Source: Moniliella sp. 'wahieum' | Lineage: Eukaryota > Basidiomycota > Moniliellomycetes > Moniliellales > Moniliellaceae | Assembly: GCA_003971905.1 (NCBI GenBank) | Contig: RSEE01000048.1 | Location: forward strand, 434,001-498,000 | DNA length: 64,000 bases | Direction of reading: 5' to 3' | Shown: positions 19,662 to 31,633 of the stretch, piece after piece | How the letters are laid out: the number at the start of each line of letters is the position of its first letter | How positions within the stretch are numbered: position 1 is the first letter of the stretch | Translations under genes and position numbers: made by a program | Notes under the pieces: model-generated | What the model saw: only the letters and a program-made list of their open reading frames with translations | What the model was told of the DNA's origin: nothing | The model's database searches: none

Positions 19662-22472
19662 TCAAGCCAGCGTGGCCGCCGCATGCGACAGCACCACCTT
19701 GCCCGTCTCCTTGACCTTGGCCACAAACACCACCTTCTTGTCCTCCTTCCACAGCTCCGTCACCACCGTCTCGCCCGGGAAGACAGTCGAGGCAAAGCGC
19801 ACCTTGACCGACGAGATGGGGCCGTACGTGTCGACGATCGCCTTGGTCGCCACGGCAAACGTGCAGAGACCGTGGAGGATCGGGCGAGAAAAGCCGCCAA
19901 TCTTGGCAAAGTCGGGATCAATGTGCAGCGGGTTAAAGTCGCCGCTGAGGCGGTACAGCGCCGCCTGGTCCGGGTTGGTCGTACGTTCCACCACGGCGTC
20001 CGGCGCGCGCGTCGGCGGCGTATTGACCGCACTCGCTTCCCCACGGTCATTGCCCGTCTTCTTGCCGCCAAAGCCACCGGCGCCACGGATAAAGACGGTA
20101 GACTGGTTCTCAAACAGTAGGTCCCCAGACTCCTTTTCGTACGTCTTGGTCACCGTCGTCACTGCCGCCGCCTTGCCCTTGTCCAGCACCTCCAGCAGCG
20201 CAGGCTTGTTGACCAACGTGCCCGCCACCGGAATCTCCTTGTAAATCTTCAGGTACTGTTCGCCGTGCAAGAGCATCATCGGGCTAAAGTTGGGCAGCCA
20301 GTCGAGCGGGAGCGAGGACGAGGCGGCAAACTGCGGAATGACACCAAACGTGGGCAAGGCCTGGAAGTCGTCCGCTTGCTCAAACGTGTAGTTGAGCTCG
20401 GTCGCCTTGGCCCCCACACCGAGGTTGTACAGAATGACATCCTTCTCCTCGTACGTGTACTCCGAGGGCTCAACCGCCTGCTGCTTGGCCTCCCGGACCA
20501 ACTCGGGGTCCTCGGGATCAATCAGCGACGCCTCCCCACCTTCCTCAGCCTCCTCCACCTCGTCCCCCTCGCCATCCAAGTTGGCCATAATGTCGCCCAG
20601 CGCCTCCTGCGTGTCCGCGGGCCAGCTGGCGCGCTCCGGGTCAAAGTCAAAGATGCGCGTGATGCGCGCGGCGACCTTTTCGGGGGTAAGGGGCGTCTGG
20701 TGGCTAAACGCCACTCCGCCCGCACGCTCCCAGCGCACAGCGGCCACCCAGCCACCCGACACCTCAAACAGGCCCTTGGTCACCTCGTCATTGTCCTCCG
20801 AAGCCAGGTAGGCAACCAAGGGCGCGACAAAGTCGGGCTTAAACGCATCCACCATCTCCTGGGGCCAAATTGTCGCCGTCATGGCCGTGCCAGCGTTCGG
20901 GGCAATGGATGGTATTGGCCAAAATTGTACTTGGCACCCTCAATCGACAGGGTTTGCGTCAGGCCCAGGATGGCCGCCTTGGCCGTCGAGTAGTTGGCCT
21001 GGCCAAAGTTGCCATACAGCCCAACGGCCGAGTGGTGTTGACAATGCGGCCGTACTTTTGTTGAGGAGGAAAATGGGCCAGGCAGCCTTGCAGATCGAGT
21101 AGGTGCCACGCAGGTGCACGGCCACCACCACCTTCCACTCCTCATCCGTCATCGAGGCAAACGACTTGTCGCGCAAAATGCCTGCATTGTTGATCACGGC
21201 GTGCAACCCGCCAAACGCCTTGACCGCCGCGTCGACAATCTTCTGCCCATCCTCCACCGAGCCAATCGCCGGCGCCGCCTTGCCGCCCGCCTTCTGGATC
21301 GCCGCCACCACCTCGTTTGCATTCTTTTCCGAAAAGTCATTCACGACCACATTCGCACCCGCCTTGCCAAACAAGAGCGCATACGCCTTGCCCAGCCCAG
21401 CGCCGGCACCCGTAATCAGCACCGTCTGCCATCAAACCGCACCTCGCCTTCCTGCTCATTGGCAGGGGCCTTCTTGGCGCGCTCGAGCAGCTCCAGGTGG
21501 TTGGCATCCGTAATCGAGGTGGGGTACTCCACTTCGCCATCAAAGTCGAGAATGTCATCAATCTTGGCCTTGATCGCAGCGGGGGTAAAGGTGTCGTCGG
21601 CGCGGGAAGACGTGGCCCTTGGTGCGTTGACGACGCAGCCCAGCATTGAAGCCGGCACCCGACTCGATCAGCTGGCCCGTCACATCCGCATTGGCAGCAC
21701 TGACAAGGTAGGCCACCAGTGGCGCCACGTACTCGGGCTGCAGCTTCTCCAAAATCTCCGGCGGCATCACCGTCGCCGTCATTTGCGACGCGGCAATCGG
21801 CGCAATCGTGTTGACAAGAATGTTGTATTTGGCGCCCTCGATCGACAGGGTGCGGGAAAAGCCGTAGAGACCCAGCTTGGCCGCACTGTAGTTGGCTTGG
21901 CCAAAGTTGCCATAGATGCCAGCGGCAGAGGAAATGTTGATGATACGTCCATACTAGAGCGAGGCAAAAAGACAGGCGGGGGGGAGGGGGGTCAGCAAGG
22001 ACCACAGCAAAACAAGAGGAGAGAAAAACAACATACCTTTTGCTTGCGCATGTAGGGCCAGGCAGCATGCGCACAGGCGTAGGATCCCGTCACGTGGACC
22101 GCAATGACCGCGTCAAACTCAGCCGTCATGGCCTTGAAGGACTTGTCGCGCAAGATGCCGGCATTGTTGATCACAATGTCGATCCGGCCCCAGGTGTCGA
22201 CAGCCTGCTTGACCAGCTTGTCGCCCTCAATGTTCGAGTTGTAGTTGGCAATCGCCTCGCCGCCGCGGCCTTGATTTGGGCCACGACGACATCGGCCGCC
22301 TTCTTGCTCTTGTCCTCCACGCGGGGCCCAGGTCATTCACCACCACCTTGGCGCCGCGGCTGGCGAGGAGCACAGCATACGCCTTGCCAATACCGTTGCC
22401 GGCGCCAGTGACGATGGCCACGCGGTTCTTGAAGGAGATGGCGCCGTTCTCGAGCTCGGGAAATTCAGACAT
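19662..22472 (-). CDS. FOX2: Peroxisomal multifunctional enzyme type 2 (beta-oxidation)
   Basis: A trifunctional protein read right to left from ATG 22472 ([33 protein letters not shown]). SDR domain A ([33 protein letters not shown]) and SDR domain B ([38 protein letters not shown]) are the D-specific 3-hydroxyacyl-CoA dehydrogenases. The C-terminal double hot-dog enoyl-CoA hydratase 2 has [18 protein letters not shown] and [11 protein letters not shown]. No SCP2 domain is present, as usual in fungi. An intron lies at 21954-22036 (GTATGT...CTCTAG) inside domain A. The C-terminus reads SHAAATLA, so a classical PTS1 (SKL-like) is not visible. Frame changes occur near 22325, 22265, 21600, 21425, 21055 and 20925; the last 406 codons are uninterrupted. 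About 900 residues expected. Confidence 0.96.
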
Positions 22473-24322
22473 GCGGGAGAAAAAGCGGGGCGCTGGGTGG
22501 GAAGAGCGCGGCGGCGGCGGCGGTGCGCGCGTTAAATGGTCCAGGGGGGGGGGGGGGCGGGTGAAAGGAAGGCGGCGGCCACACGGCGCCAGTGCCGCGT
22601 GCCAGCGCCTGGGCCTGCCTGCCCCAGCGCCGCCTGCGCCCGGCTGCCGGCCCGGACGCCGCCGTGGGGGGCGGACACGGGCAACCCTACCGCCTAAACC
22701 GCACACGGCGGGGCACGGGGGCAGCGGGGTGGGGCGATGACGTACTCCTGCCGCCCGCCGCGTCAGCGTGCTGCGTGACACGTGAAAAGCGCACGGCCCG
22801 CCCGCGCCAACCCTAACCAGCTCCCCACACACGCCGGAGCTACAGCTGGTGCTCCCACAGAAAACACGCCACTCGGCCGGCTCTCGAGTCCCGCTTTGGG
22901 CTTCATATTCAACCTGAATCGCTATGCTAGCACCCCCTTGTTGTGGCCCCAGAAGCCCAGTTGGACAATGCCTCCCTCCGCCCATCGCGTGCTGCCCGCA
23001 GCGCAACGCCGCTTCCCTCCAACCCATCATTACAGCCGCACCAGTTAAAGCACCCCCCGCTCGGCAGCTCTGCGCTGGTGAGCAGTCTTTCCTGAGGGTT
23101 CAGTTGGCACTGCGACCAATTGGCTACTCCAGAGCGTCTTGGAGCGCGGGCGTCAATGGTTCAGTGTGCTACTCTTTTTGGATGTTGGCCCGAGCCGCCG
23201 GACATCGTGGCATCGTCCACATGCCCACCACCGTTCGAGAGAGAAGTACAAATGTAGAACAGCTCTTCGATTTACTCCAATTGATTTTCAGACTCGATTC
23301 AACATGTTGAGAGAGTTACCTCATTCATCAATATATTGTGTCGTTTTGTCCGGGCGCAGGTTACGGTAACCGGAGATGGAGATGAAGTAGGGCCTAAATA
23401 GTGGCGACGCAAATGGATTGCATGTCGGGACCAGGGCGGGGCGGGGAAGTGACCCCTCGGGAGGCGGGGGACGATCCTTGAGGCACTGTGATCGGAGGGC
23501 GGTGGGGTCAACGAAGAGTCGTTGCCGTCGGAGATATCGTCCATCTTGGGGCGGCCGCGTTGGGTTCACAACGGCGCGGCGGTTGGACATGGGATGGGAA
23601 GGAGTGAGGTAGGGCGGAGAGAGATGTCCAACAAGATGGGATGGGTGCCAGTTGGGCTAAAACAGCCAGGAAGGCTGAATGGGATCTCAAACCTAACATA
23701 CGTAACAGGAAATAGAGATGGGGCAAAGGATGAGGATCATATTGATCGAGTGGAAAGAGGGCGAGAGGTATACATGCTCGGAGAAGAAGAGAACATGCGA
23801 ACCAAGTCGCACTGAGAAGGAAGGGGGAGCATAGTCAAAGGGGGGAAACATGGTCTAGAACAAATCAGGGAGACCAGTCAACCTGGTGACTAGAAGTAGG
23901 ACCAGGCGGGTCCGATCCCGACACCATACGGCACTGTGCCAGAATTGTCCTCCACCCAGTGCTCCTGCACAGCCTACTAGTACGCTACGATCTTGGTCTC
24001 TCTTCGCACCCACTCGGACTCTTTCACACTTTCATTCTTCCGCACAGAGAACTCGAAATGGGGCACCTGGCCAGGGGGGTACGGGGGAGGAGGAAGGAAG
24101 GGAGAGTGATGGCCCCAAGAAGGGGAGGGGAAACGAGGTCCAATAGCCTCTGGGTGGGATGCACCGGTGTGCGCGAGAGAGTGAGATGCGCATGTATACA
24201 TTGGCTCTTCATCGAGGGCCGCGCCGCGTCCCATCTCTCCCAGCCTACGCACCTACCCGCCATACGGGCAGACGTCTGGTGGGCGGACACGTGTCGATTG
24301 GTGCGGCTCGCTCGCTCACCGC
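22473..24322. other. Intergenic, promoter side of FOX2
   Basis: About 1.85 kb. A G-run sits at 22546-22555, upstream of FOX2. The stretch 23260-23400 is AT-richer than its surroundings. No conserved gene, tRNA or repeat recognised on either strand. Confidence 0.45.
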
Positions 24323-25396
24323 TCAGGTATGACAGGTGTATCCCAGACAAATGCCCAGGACAATGGCAGCGATGCAGAGCAGAGTGACAAGAATGGCAAA
24401 GACAATACGCAAGACCAGCCATTTGGTCAGGCGGGGGCGGCGCAGGGGGAACCACGTCGGGCGGAGCTGCCAGCTGTGTATGTCAGACCGTCCTCGTAGC
24501 CTGAGCCTGGGCCGGGCCCTGTGTCGTGCGCTGGGACGCACCTGGGCCCGGCCGAATAAACGGGAGCATGGGCCGACAGCTCACTCATCTCCACCGGCGT
24601 GGCAGACAGGAGGGTAATGGACGGAAGGGACAACCGGGTGTCAGGTACAGCCGGTGGGGTGGGGCTCGGGACAGGGGAGATGGCTAAGGCGGCCGTCTCG
24701 ACGAGCGGAGGAGGGGGGCTGCCAGTAGCGGTGTGAGACGTGCCGGGGATCAGGCGGGAGAAGGAGGAAGCAGGGGTGTGGGATTGGACTTTGTAGGGCG
24801 TAGCAGGCGCAGGCGACGGGGTGATGAGCGTCGCTTGGCTCGCCATGCCCATGGTGGAGAAGAGGGAAAAGAAGGACCCAGCACTGCTTGCATTCCGCTT
24901 AGGGTGATCAGGGCGGACCGACCGGTTGGCCATAGACCAATCACCAGACGAGCCAGGGTACGACCGAGGGATGAAGGACGAAGGCGGCGCACCACTTGCG
25001 CCCGGCACGGCCGGAGTGCAAGGGCGAAGCGTGGTAGGAGCGCAGAGAGGTGGAGGGGATCGTTGGGATCATGTGTCTGTGCGCGCACGGTGGCGCTGCT
25101 GCCGGCTCGGTCGAGATCAAGAGGGAGAAGGTCAAGGAGGGTTCTTCGGGCGGGTCCGACAGCTGTTCCTGCAGCATGCTCCCCGAATGCCCCACATGGT
25201 GAAAGCCGTAAAACAGACTCTCGAGGAGAGAGAGCGTCTGCTGGGGGCGGGAAAAGGTAGAGGGGTCGTCGTGCCCGGACATGGGGGCCGCCCGGGGTGG
25301 GGGGGCTGGCCTACCAAGGCTGAAGTCGAAGGCGGAGGCGAGCGGGCCCCGGTGGGGCAGCGGCAGGGAGGTGGGGAGGGACGAGAAGCGGCCCAT
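24323..25396 (-). CDS. Hypothetical Ser/Pro-rich protein with C-terminal membrane anchor
   Basis: Three overlapping minus-strand frames look like one protein. A Ser/Thr-rich N-terminal part starts at 25396 (MGRFSSLPTSLPLPHRGPLA, with LSLLESLFYGFHHVGHSG). A middle Pro/Ser/Thr-rich region has ASSAGSFFSLFSTMGMASQ and RLSLPSITLLSATPVEMSEL. The last frame is basic and ends with one strong helix (WLVLRIVFAILVTLLCIAAI) and a short GICLGYTCHT tail before TGA at 24323. The layout (long disordered Ser-rich region, Arg/Lys flank, one TM, tiny tail) fits a single-pass or tail-anchored protein. No family recognised. Frameshifts near 24980 and 24500 are required. Confidence 0.55.
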
Positions 25397-27098
25397 CTCA
25401 GCTGGCGTCGACAGGGGCGGTGGAGGGGCGGAGCGAGGGGCAGGGGCGGTGGTCGGTGCGGAGGAGGAAGCGGAATGGCGCAGCGGGCTGCTCCTCCAGG
25501 CGCCTCTCTATATCATCTTGCCCATGCCGGAGTACCGAGGCCCCGCAGGCTGCCTGCAAAATGCGGAGCACCCAGCAGGGTGCGGGGTAAATCTACTTCA
25601 ATTGCATCAAAAATGCATCATTGCAATAAACCCTTCAACATACCCAAAAGCCAATATCGAGGAGCACATGCATGCTAAGTGTCGGGGGGGACTTGTTTTC
25701 AAGGCGCAGCCTTTAGAAGATGATGGTAAAACACCTGCCCATATGTTCACGCGCACCGTAGCCAGCACCGGAAGGGGGACTGGAGGGCGGCGACGCTGTC
25801 TAATAGGTTGGTGGATGGGCACATTGTCGGTGGCGCAGGGGGATTAAATATGTAGAGTCTAGAGATTATAATAAGGACGAGAGACACGTGTTCCTCTCCG
25901 CCACTTCGGTGAGCAGCCAAGCGGGCGTGTCGTTTGTGTTGGGACCCACGACCCCGTACTTCGGACAAGGAGCCTTATCACCCTTTGCCCGATATTGATC
26001 TCCGACGCCACCACGTGTATATAACACCGGCTTATTGTTCGAGCCCCCTACTCTTTTTTGAATTAAAGTCCACTCACCAGGTGTGCTGGCAGAACGGCTT
26101 AGACCCTCAACCACCCCCTTCGCGATTGCTTCGCTCTACATCTCCAGAGAGTCTTCACCCGGATCCATGAGTTCCTCAGTCCGGATTCTCAGCTTGGGCG
26201 CACACACTGCGTCGAGGCATGTTGGAGCGAGCGTTTTGTGAAGGCCATCAATCGCCTCTAATAGTCACGTCTCGCCTTTTTCCTCTATATCCCAAGTGAC
26301 CGTACGCGGGGATTCGGACTCATGTACTCATAGCTTGGGCCGTATCTGAAGATACTCCACGGTGGCTTCGAATGATTTGGGTCAATCCAACGTCACGTCC
26401 TGGTAGTTCCTACTGAGGCGTATACGAGGTGCGTGGGGGTTTCCTTCTGTTCCTTATTTCGCCGCCTAGCCCCGGGTGAGATTATGGCTACGGGATGTTG
26501 CTTTGTGGGCATTATATTGCTGGTTGGTGGGCTTGGACTATGCCATCGCATCGCCTCGGGGACCATCGTCGGGACTGCAGATCTCGATTCAGATATTCAG
26601 ATCTCAGACCTCATCGACCTCATCCGAGTGGCAATCTGATTGGCCAATACCAAGGCACCTCCCTCCCCCTGCTGGCTAAGTCGATCCACACATCACGCGG
26701 CACCACTAGAACGTCTCATCTGCTCCGCTTTAGTTGCTCTGTCCCGCTGTTGTCTGTCTGAGGCACTCTTCCACCGAGCCGAGCCAGACTTCTGCCTTCC
26801 CCAGCGCCACGGGAGCCAAGATCCCAGATTCCATCCAAGTGGGCCAAGGGCCAACGGCACGCGCCGCAACATGTTCAAGAGAACAATAGATGCATACATT
26901 GCCACCGTGCCCCCAGCGCCATCTCCCCAACGTCATCTCCCAGGGCCAACGCCAACGCCCACGGCTCAGTGGGGCACGATCAACAAAGAGAAGGGGGAAG
27001 CAGTAAGAGAGAGTCCATTCCATGGCTCCGTATCCGCAACAGGTTAACGGACAAGGCATCGCCTTGCTTCCGTCGGCCATGTCCATGTGCTCATGGCA
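25397..27098. other. Intergenic, nothing convincing
   Basis: About 1.7 kb. 25560-25700 is AT-richer (TGCATCAAAAATGCATCATTGCAATAAA-like text). Short frames near 26430-26760 have no protein-like conservation that I can see. CATGGCATCATGG-type repeats lie at 27090-27120. Confidence 0.4.
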
Positions 27099-30000
27099 TC
27101 ATGGCAGCATGGCATCATGGCGACGCCAGCCGCAACTGCGAGTCGAGCGAGGAGAGAAGCGTACCGCGTGGTGGGTGTAGGTGTACGTAGGTGCCTTGCC
27201 TGTGCCTGTGGGTGCGCATCGGCCTGTGCCCAGGCGCCACCGGGGGCAGGCTGCGGACCCGACGGCCGGCGGCGGACGGACCAGGGCGAGAGCGGGTGGG
27301 GCTCGATCGAGCCCGGCGCCGGGCGGGGGGCGAAGCGGAAACGGACATGGCGTGGTCGTGGAGGGAGAGGACGCTATCGCGGGTAGGGTACGTGTGGACC
27401 GACACATGCCATCCTCCTTCTTGTCCTGCTTGTCCTGCTTGGCTGACGGCGAGGCGGGGGAAACCGAGTGGAGCGAGATGGAGGAGGAGGACGACGAAGG
27501 CGTACGCGAAGGCGAAGACGAAGTTGGAGGCCAGTGCGGATGGGCCAACGTGGGACAGGCCCCCCACTGCGCGGTGGGATGCACAATGCCGGGTGAGGAG
27601 GACCGAGGCGGAGGAGCGCCAGGTGCGGATGCCTGAGCTGCAGCGGGAGCGGGAGTGGGAGCGTGCGCCGGGGGCAAAGGTACGGGTAAGGGCGCGGGTT
27701 GGGGTGCGCCCCAAAAGCGTTTCCAGCCCTTGCGTTTCTGCGGCGGAGGGAAAGGCCATGGATCTGGGAAGGTCCTGGCGACCATCCAGGTCGTACAAGT
27801 TGAGCTTGGTCAGCGCCTTGACGCCCCTGACCTGGAAAGGGTACGGATCCTTGCCCTGCGCCGCCAAGGCCATCGCCTTAGCTTCCAAAGCACGGGCGCG
27901 GCGAACGCGGCGGCGCGCTTCGGCCTCCAGGCCGCGCATCAGCTGCGCATGCACCACCTCCTTCTTCTTGGTCTTGTTGCCGCCAATCCAGATGAGCAGG
28001 CCAGCCAGCGCGTTGCACGACAGGGAACACGAGATGATCATGGCGGTCAAGACGGTGGGCCGGTGGTGGTACTCGATGCCCCACGTCACACCGCACAGCG
28101 CCCCCTGCAACAACGAGTGCATATCGGACAAAATCACAATTGCTACCGCCAGGTTGGCACTGAACGCGCGATGGGTCTCCGTCTCGTGGTAGCGGTAATA
28201 GTTGTGCGCCCAGCGGAACTTGCGTTGCTGGTACACCAGCTCACTCTCGTCCGCCAGCGACAACATCGCCGGCTCGGCATCGGCCGGGACGGCATAGGCC
28301 ACCCGCCCCCCGGATTGTCCACCATAAACGCCGCTCCCGTCGCGAGCGCATCGGCTGTCCCCCCCACGACGTGCTCGGGCTAAAGGAGACGGTGGCCAGG
28401 CGCGTGGTGCTGGCCGAGGCGGCGGAGCCGAGGCTTTGGTCGTACTTGGCATTCGGGCTGGCGTTGGAATCGGGTGAGGCCAAATAGGAAGCTGCAGCAC
28501 CGGGCACGATTTGAGGTGCACGGTACTCGGATCGAGACCGGACCAGCACATAGGGCCGTTCCGTCGCGGGCGTGCTGGCCCTGTCGGCACGACTAGGGCT
28601 GTTGAGGGATGAGGAAGCAAACGAAGCATCTTCGTCGGGCAAGAGCGGCGTCGTGGACGGGGGCCGAGCGGGAGGCTGCACCACGTGCGTGTTGATCCTC
28701 TCCAGCGGAGGCCGGTCCGGGTGCGGGCGAGTAGACTGGCTTGGGTACGCGGCGGACCCGGACGAGGGCGGATACTGGGCTAGGTCGCCGCCCTCAGCCA
28801 GATCGGGCATGGAAACAGCCACGGGCCGATCGCCCTGAGCCTCACGAGAAGCGAGCGGCGAGGGCGGTGTGGCCGAACGGCGGTAGCGAGTAACAGGGGG
28901 GTGACGACGCGAGGCACGAAGAAGACGCGAGAAGACGGAAGACTTGGGAGGCGCGTCTGGTGGCGCCGCCAAATCGACCGTCTGCTGGGCTGCAACCGAG
29001 TTGATCGAGGTCAGAGATAGTCCCCCTCCCGTCCGGTTCGTAGAGTGGAACCCTCCCGAGCCTGGCCCACCAGGCCAAACTCAGATGCAGAAGCAGCCGA
29101 TGCCGACGCACTGTGCTGGGTCACCGCCACCGCCACCGCGGCCGCTTCCTCTGCCACGCGCATTTCCGCCTGCGCCGTGGTGTCATGGCGGACACGGTCA
29201 TGGATGCCGGCTTTGTCCTGTGCTTGCTTTTTGCGATCTCGCCGCTGTTGCGCGGTCAGGGAAACTTTGCTTCCTGCTTTCTGGGCGTGGGACAGCTCAT
29301 CCTGAGCCGCTTGAGCTGCCTCGGCGGGAGGCAGATGACGGCGACGGTTGGTGTCATACAGGCGATAGGCATACGAGCGGGGCAAGTCGTTGGGGTCCTG
29401 GAGCGGTGGCAGGCCCAGCTCTTTGCGCCGACGGAGGGCACGCAAACGGTAGCGGGTAATGCGGAAGATACGATACGAGTCCCGGGCGCGGGAGGGTGCC
29501 AAGAGAAATCCGGTCAGGTTGAACAAGACACAAAGAATCTTGTCGCACCGCTCAATCCATAATCGTCGGTTGGGTGGGTTCCACCAATGCACAATCAAAA
29601 TAAAGATGGCGATACCCCAGGAAGCGATAAGCAAGCCATAAAGAACCATCAAAAACCCATGGCTGCAGCACGACCAAGAGTGTCACAGGCTTGAAATCAT
29701 GAAAAGCAGGGAAAGAGGGGTGAGGGAAACATACGTGTTTTCAAATACCTGCCAAAGCCAATCAGCCCACGGCGGAACCGTTCACGAGGCGACATGAGGC
29801 GAGCAATAGCGGCTTCAACGGCTGCGTCTTCTTCGGCCTGTTCCTCGGCCAGGCGAGCGTCCTGTTTATACTGGTCGCTGAGCAAAAGTGGCCCTTGACT
29901 CTCGTCCGGGCCAAAAGTTTGGTGGTGCCCGACTCATCGGCATGGCGGCCTTCCAAAGGAGAGCCGTCCTTGGGGAGCTGGGGAAGCTGGGTCTGCAAGA

Positions 30001-30794
30001 TTTCGTCTGCCAACGGTTGCGGAGCAAGGCGAGGATTGGGTAGGGGGCATCGAGAGGCCGGGTAGTCATAGTGTCCAGGTCAAGAGAGACCTTGCTGTCT
30101 CCAGCATTCCCCTCAGGGGCATAATGGGGTGCGAGGGCACCCAATGGGTCAGAAGGGGTGGAAAAGGCATGTTCGGGCATGGGAGTAAGAGGGTCAGGAT
30201 ACGGGACGGCTCGGTTGGCACCAGCTGCGCTCGACTGACTTGTCCGTCGTCCAATGGATCCTTTGCGACGGCTAAAGGAGGGGGCGTGTGGACGAAAGCG
30301 TCCGTGATGGCTAGCTGTTGAGTTGCGGCGCGAGGAAGGCATGGATGGGTTGCCAGACACATTGCTCAGTCGATGGGCATCCTCCTCCTCCTCGTCCGGC
30401 AGATGGCTTGGGACCAAGTCGTTCCACGACGGGATCGGGGGCGGTGGAGGGAGGGCCCAAAAAGAACGCCTTGGATGTTGCTCCAAGTGTTCAGGGTCGC
30501 GTATGCGGGATCAACAACATCCCACACATCCGCCTCCTGGGCACGCTCGGCCTCCGCATCGGCGGCGCCTCGGCACGAGACTCGTTGCTGGTATGGGCGC
30601 GAGTGCGCATGCCCCGGAAGCCACCGTGGCGGGGGAAGCTGGGGAAAGAGGAGGATTGGGCTGCGTGTTGGGGGTGCGGGGCACGAAATGGGACGGGGCA
30701 GCCAAGAGGGAGGGGTGGTGGACTGGGGGCTTCGCTGGCAAGCTCCGGATCGGCCGGAAGCGGCGGGGCGCCGGCGCCGGCGGGCTGACGTCAT
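27099..30794 (-). CDS. DUF2985-type multi-pass membrane protein
   Basis: Reads from about 30794. Near 30560-30500 AYATLNTWSNIQ corresponds to the family's N-terminal segment, followed by a Ser/acidic disordered region with PDEEEEDAHRLSNVSGNP. FGRYLKT precedes an intron (29663-29734, GTATGT...CTGCAG) and joins exactly to PMGFLMVLYGLLIASWG, a TM helix. LWIERCDKILCVLFNLTGFLL, then SYRIFRITRYRLRALRRRKELGLPP follow. A long Ala/Gln-rich cytosolic loop (29430-28400) leads to FRWAHNYYRYHETETHRAFS, AVAIVILSDMHSLLQGALCG and TWGIEYHHRPTVLTAMIISC, with two or three TM helices and GLLIWIGGNKTKK. The tail is Pro/Ser-rich (GWKRFWGAPQPAP). The block order matches PF11204 fungal membrane proteins of unknown function. 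At least six frameshifts; the end at 27099 is provisional. Confidence 0.78.
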
Positions 30795-31210
30795 GGCGTG
30801 TGGGGGGGGGGGGGGGAGCGGGGGCAGGCAAGGCGTGTGGCGGGCGCGCTGCCGGCCTGGCGTATGTGCCGCTGGCCCGGGGGGAGTAGGAGGGGTGGGG
30901 GGGGGGAGCGGGAGTTGGAGCGACAGGGAGGAAGCGGTGGAGGGAGGGAGGCAAGGACGGAGTGGTGGCGAGGGGCGGTGAGGATGGCAGCAGACATCAC
31001 AGCAGCATCACCCACCTAGAATCTGCTCGTAGGCGGACGCGTCAAGCGTCGCAAGGATGCAGCCAGTACGCTCGTGTGCCTCGCTTGGGCCGCAGCGGCC
31101 AGGCACTAGCCCAGCCAGCCAGTCACGCAGCACGCGTCACGCGTCATGCATCCCTCAGCCATCCATAGCACCCTGCATCCCCCCCCGCATGGCGCCACTG
31201 TGCTCCGGCC
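30795..31210. other. Upstream region of the DUF2985-type gene
   Basis: Runs of 12 G (30806-30817) and 8 G (30898-30905) occur here. A GCACGCGTCACGCGTCATGCAT segment lies at 31126-31147, one of several TGACGCG/CGCGTCA-rich segments in intergenic DNA of this window. Confidence 0.4.
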
Positions 31211-31633
31211 ATGGACGGACTGGACCCTGCGCCGGCCGCTCAGCTGAGCAGCCCCGCCAGCGAGGCACCGCTGGGCGCAGCGGATGTTCCGGCGCAAGAC
31301 AATGTCAGCAACCTCAGCTGGCAGCCTGCCCGCCGCCGCTCTTCTCCTCCGCCGCCGCCAGCTTCCCCGCCATCGTCACCGCACCCATCGAGCTTCGCAT
31401 CGGCTGATGCGCCCCCGCCACCCCGCTGCAGTGGCCCTTCGCCCCCCTCCGCGCGTGGCGGCGTCTCAGCGGCAGTCACTAGCTTCACTCTAGCCATCCT
31501 AGTCATCGGCGTTTGGTGCTATCATTTATGTGTCAGCGCCCCGTCTGCCTCAGCGCCTTCTCGGAGCTCAGCTCAGCCAGCGGGCCGCAGCAACGGCCTC
31601 CCACCGCCATGGGGACTAGGGACGCCTGTGTGA
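31211..31633 (+). CDS. Small hypothetical Pro/Ser-rich ORF with one hydrophobic segment
   Basis: A 140-codon frame opening MDGLDPAPAAQLSSPASEAP, with a Pro/Ser-rich middle and a single hydrophobic stretch (AAVTSFTLAILVIGVWCYHL). The start context is good (GCCATGG), but there is no recognisable domain and composition alone could keep this GC-rich frame open. It may be a first exon or chance. Confidence 0.3.
   Translation: MDGLDPAPAAQLSSPASEAPLGAADVPAQDNVSNLSWQPARRRSSPPPPPASPPSSPHPSSFASADAPPPPRCSGPSPPSARGGVSAAVTSFTLAILVIGVWCYHLCVSAPSASAPSRSSAQPAGRSNGLPPPWGLGTPV

Noticed and set aside
21114..22055. 313-codon plus-strand frame opposite FOX2
   Set aside because: His/Arg-rich antisense frame; both SDR domains are clearly encoded on the minus strand.
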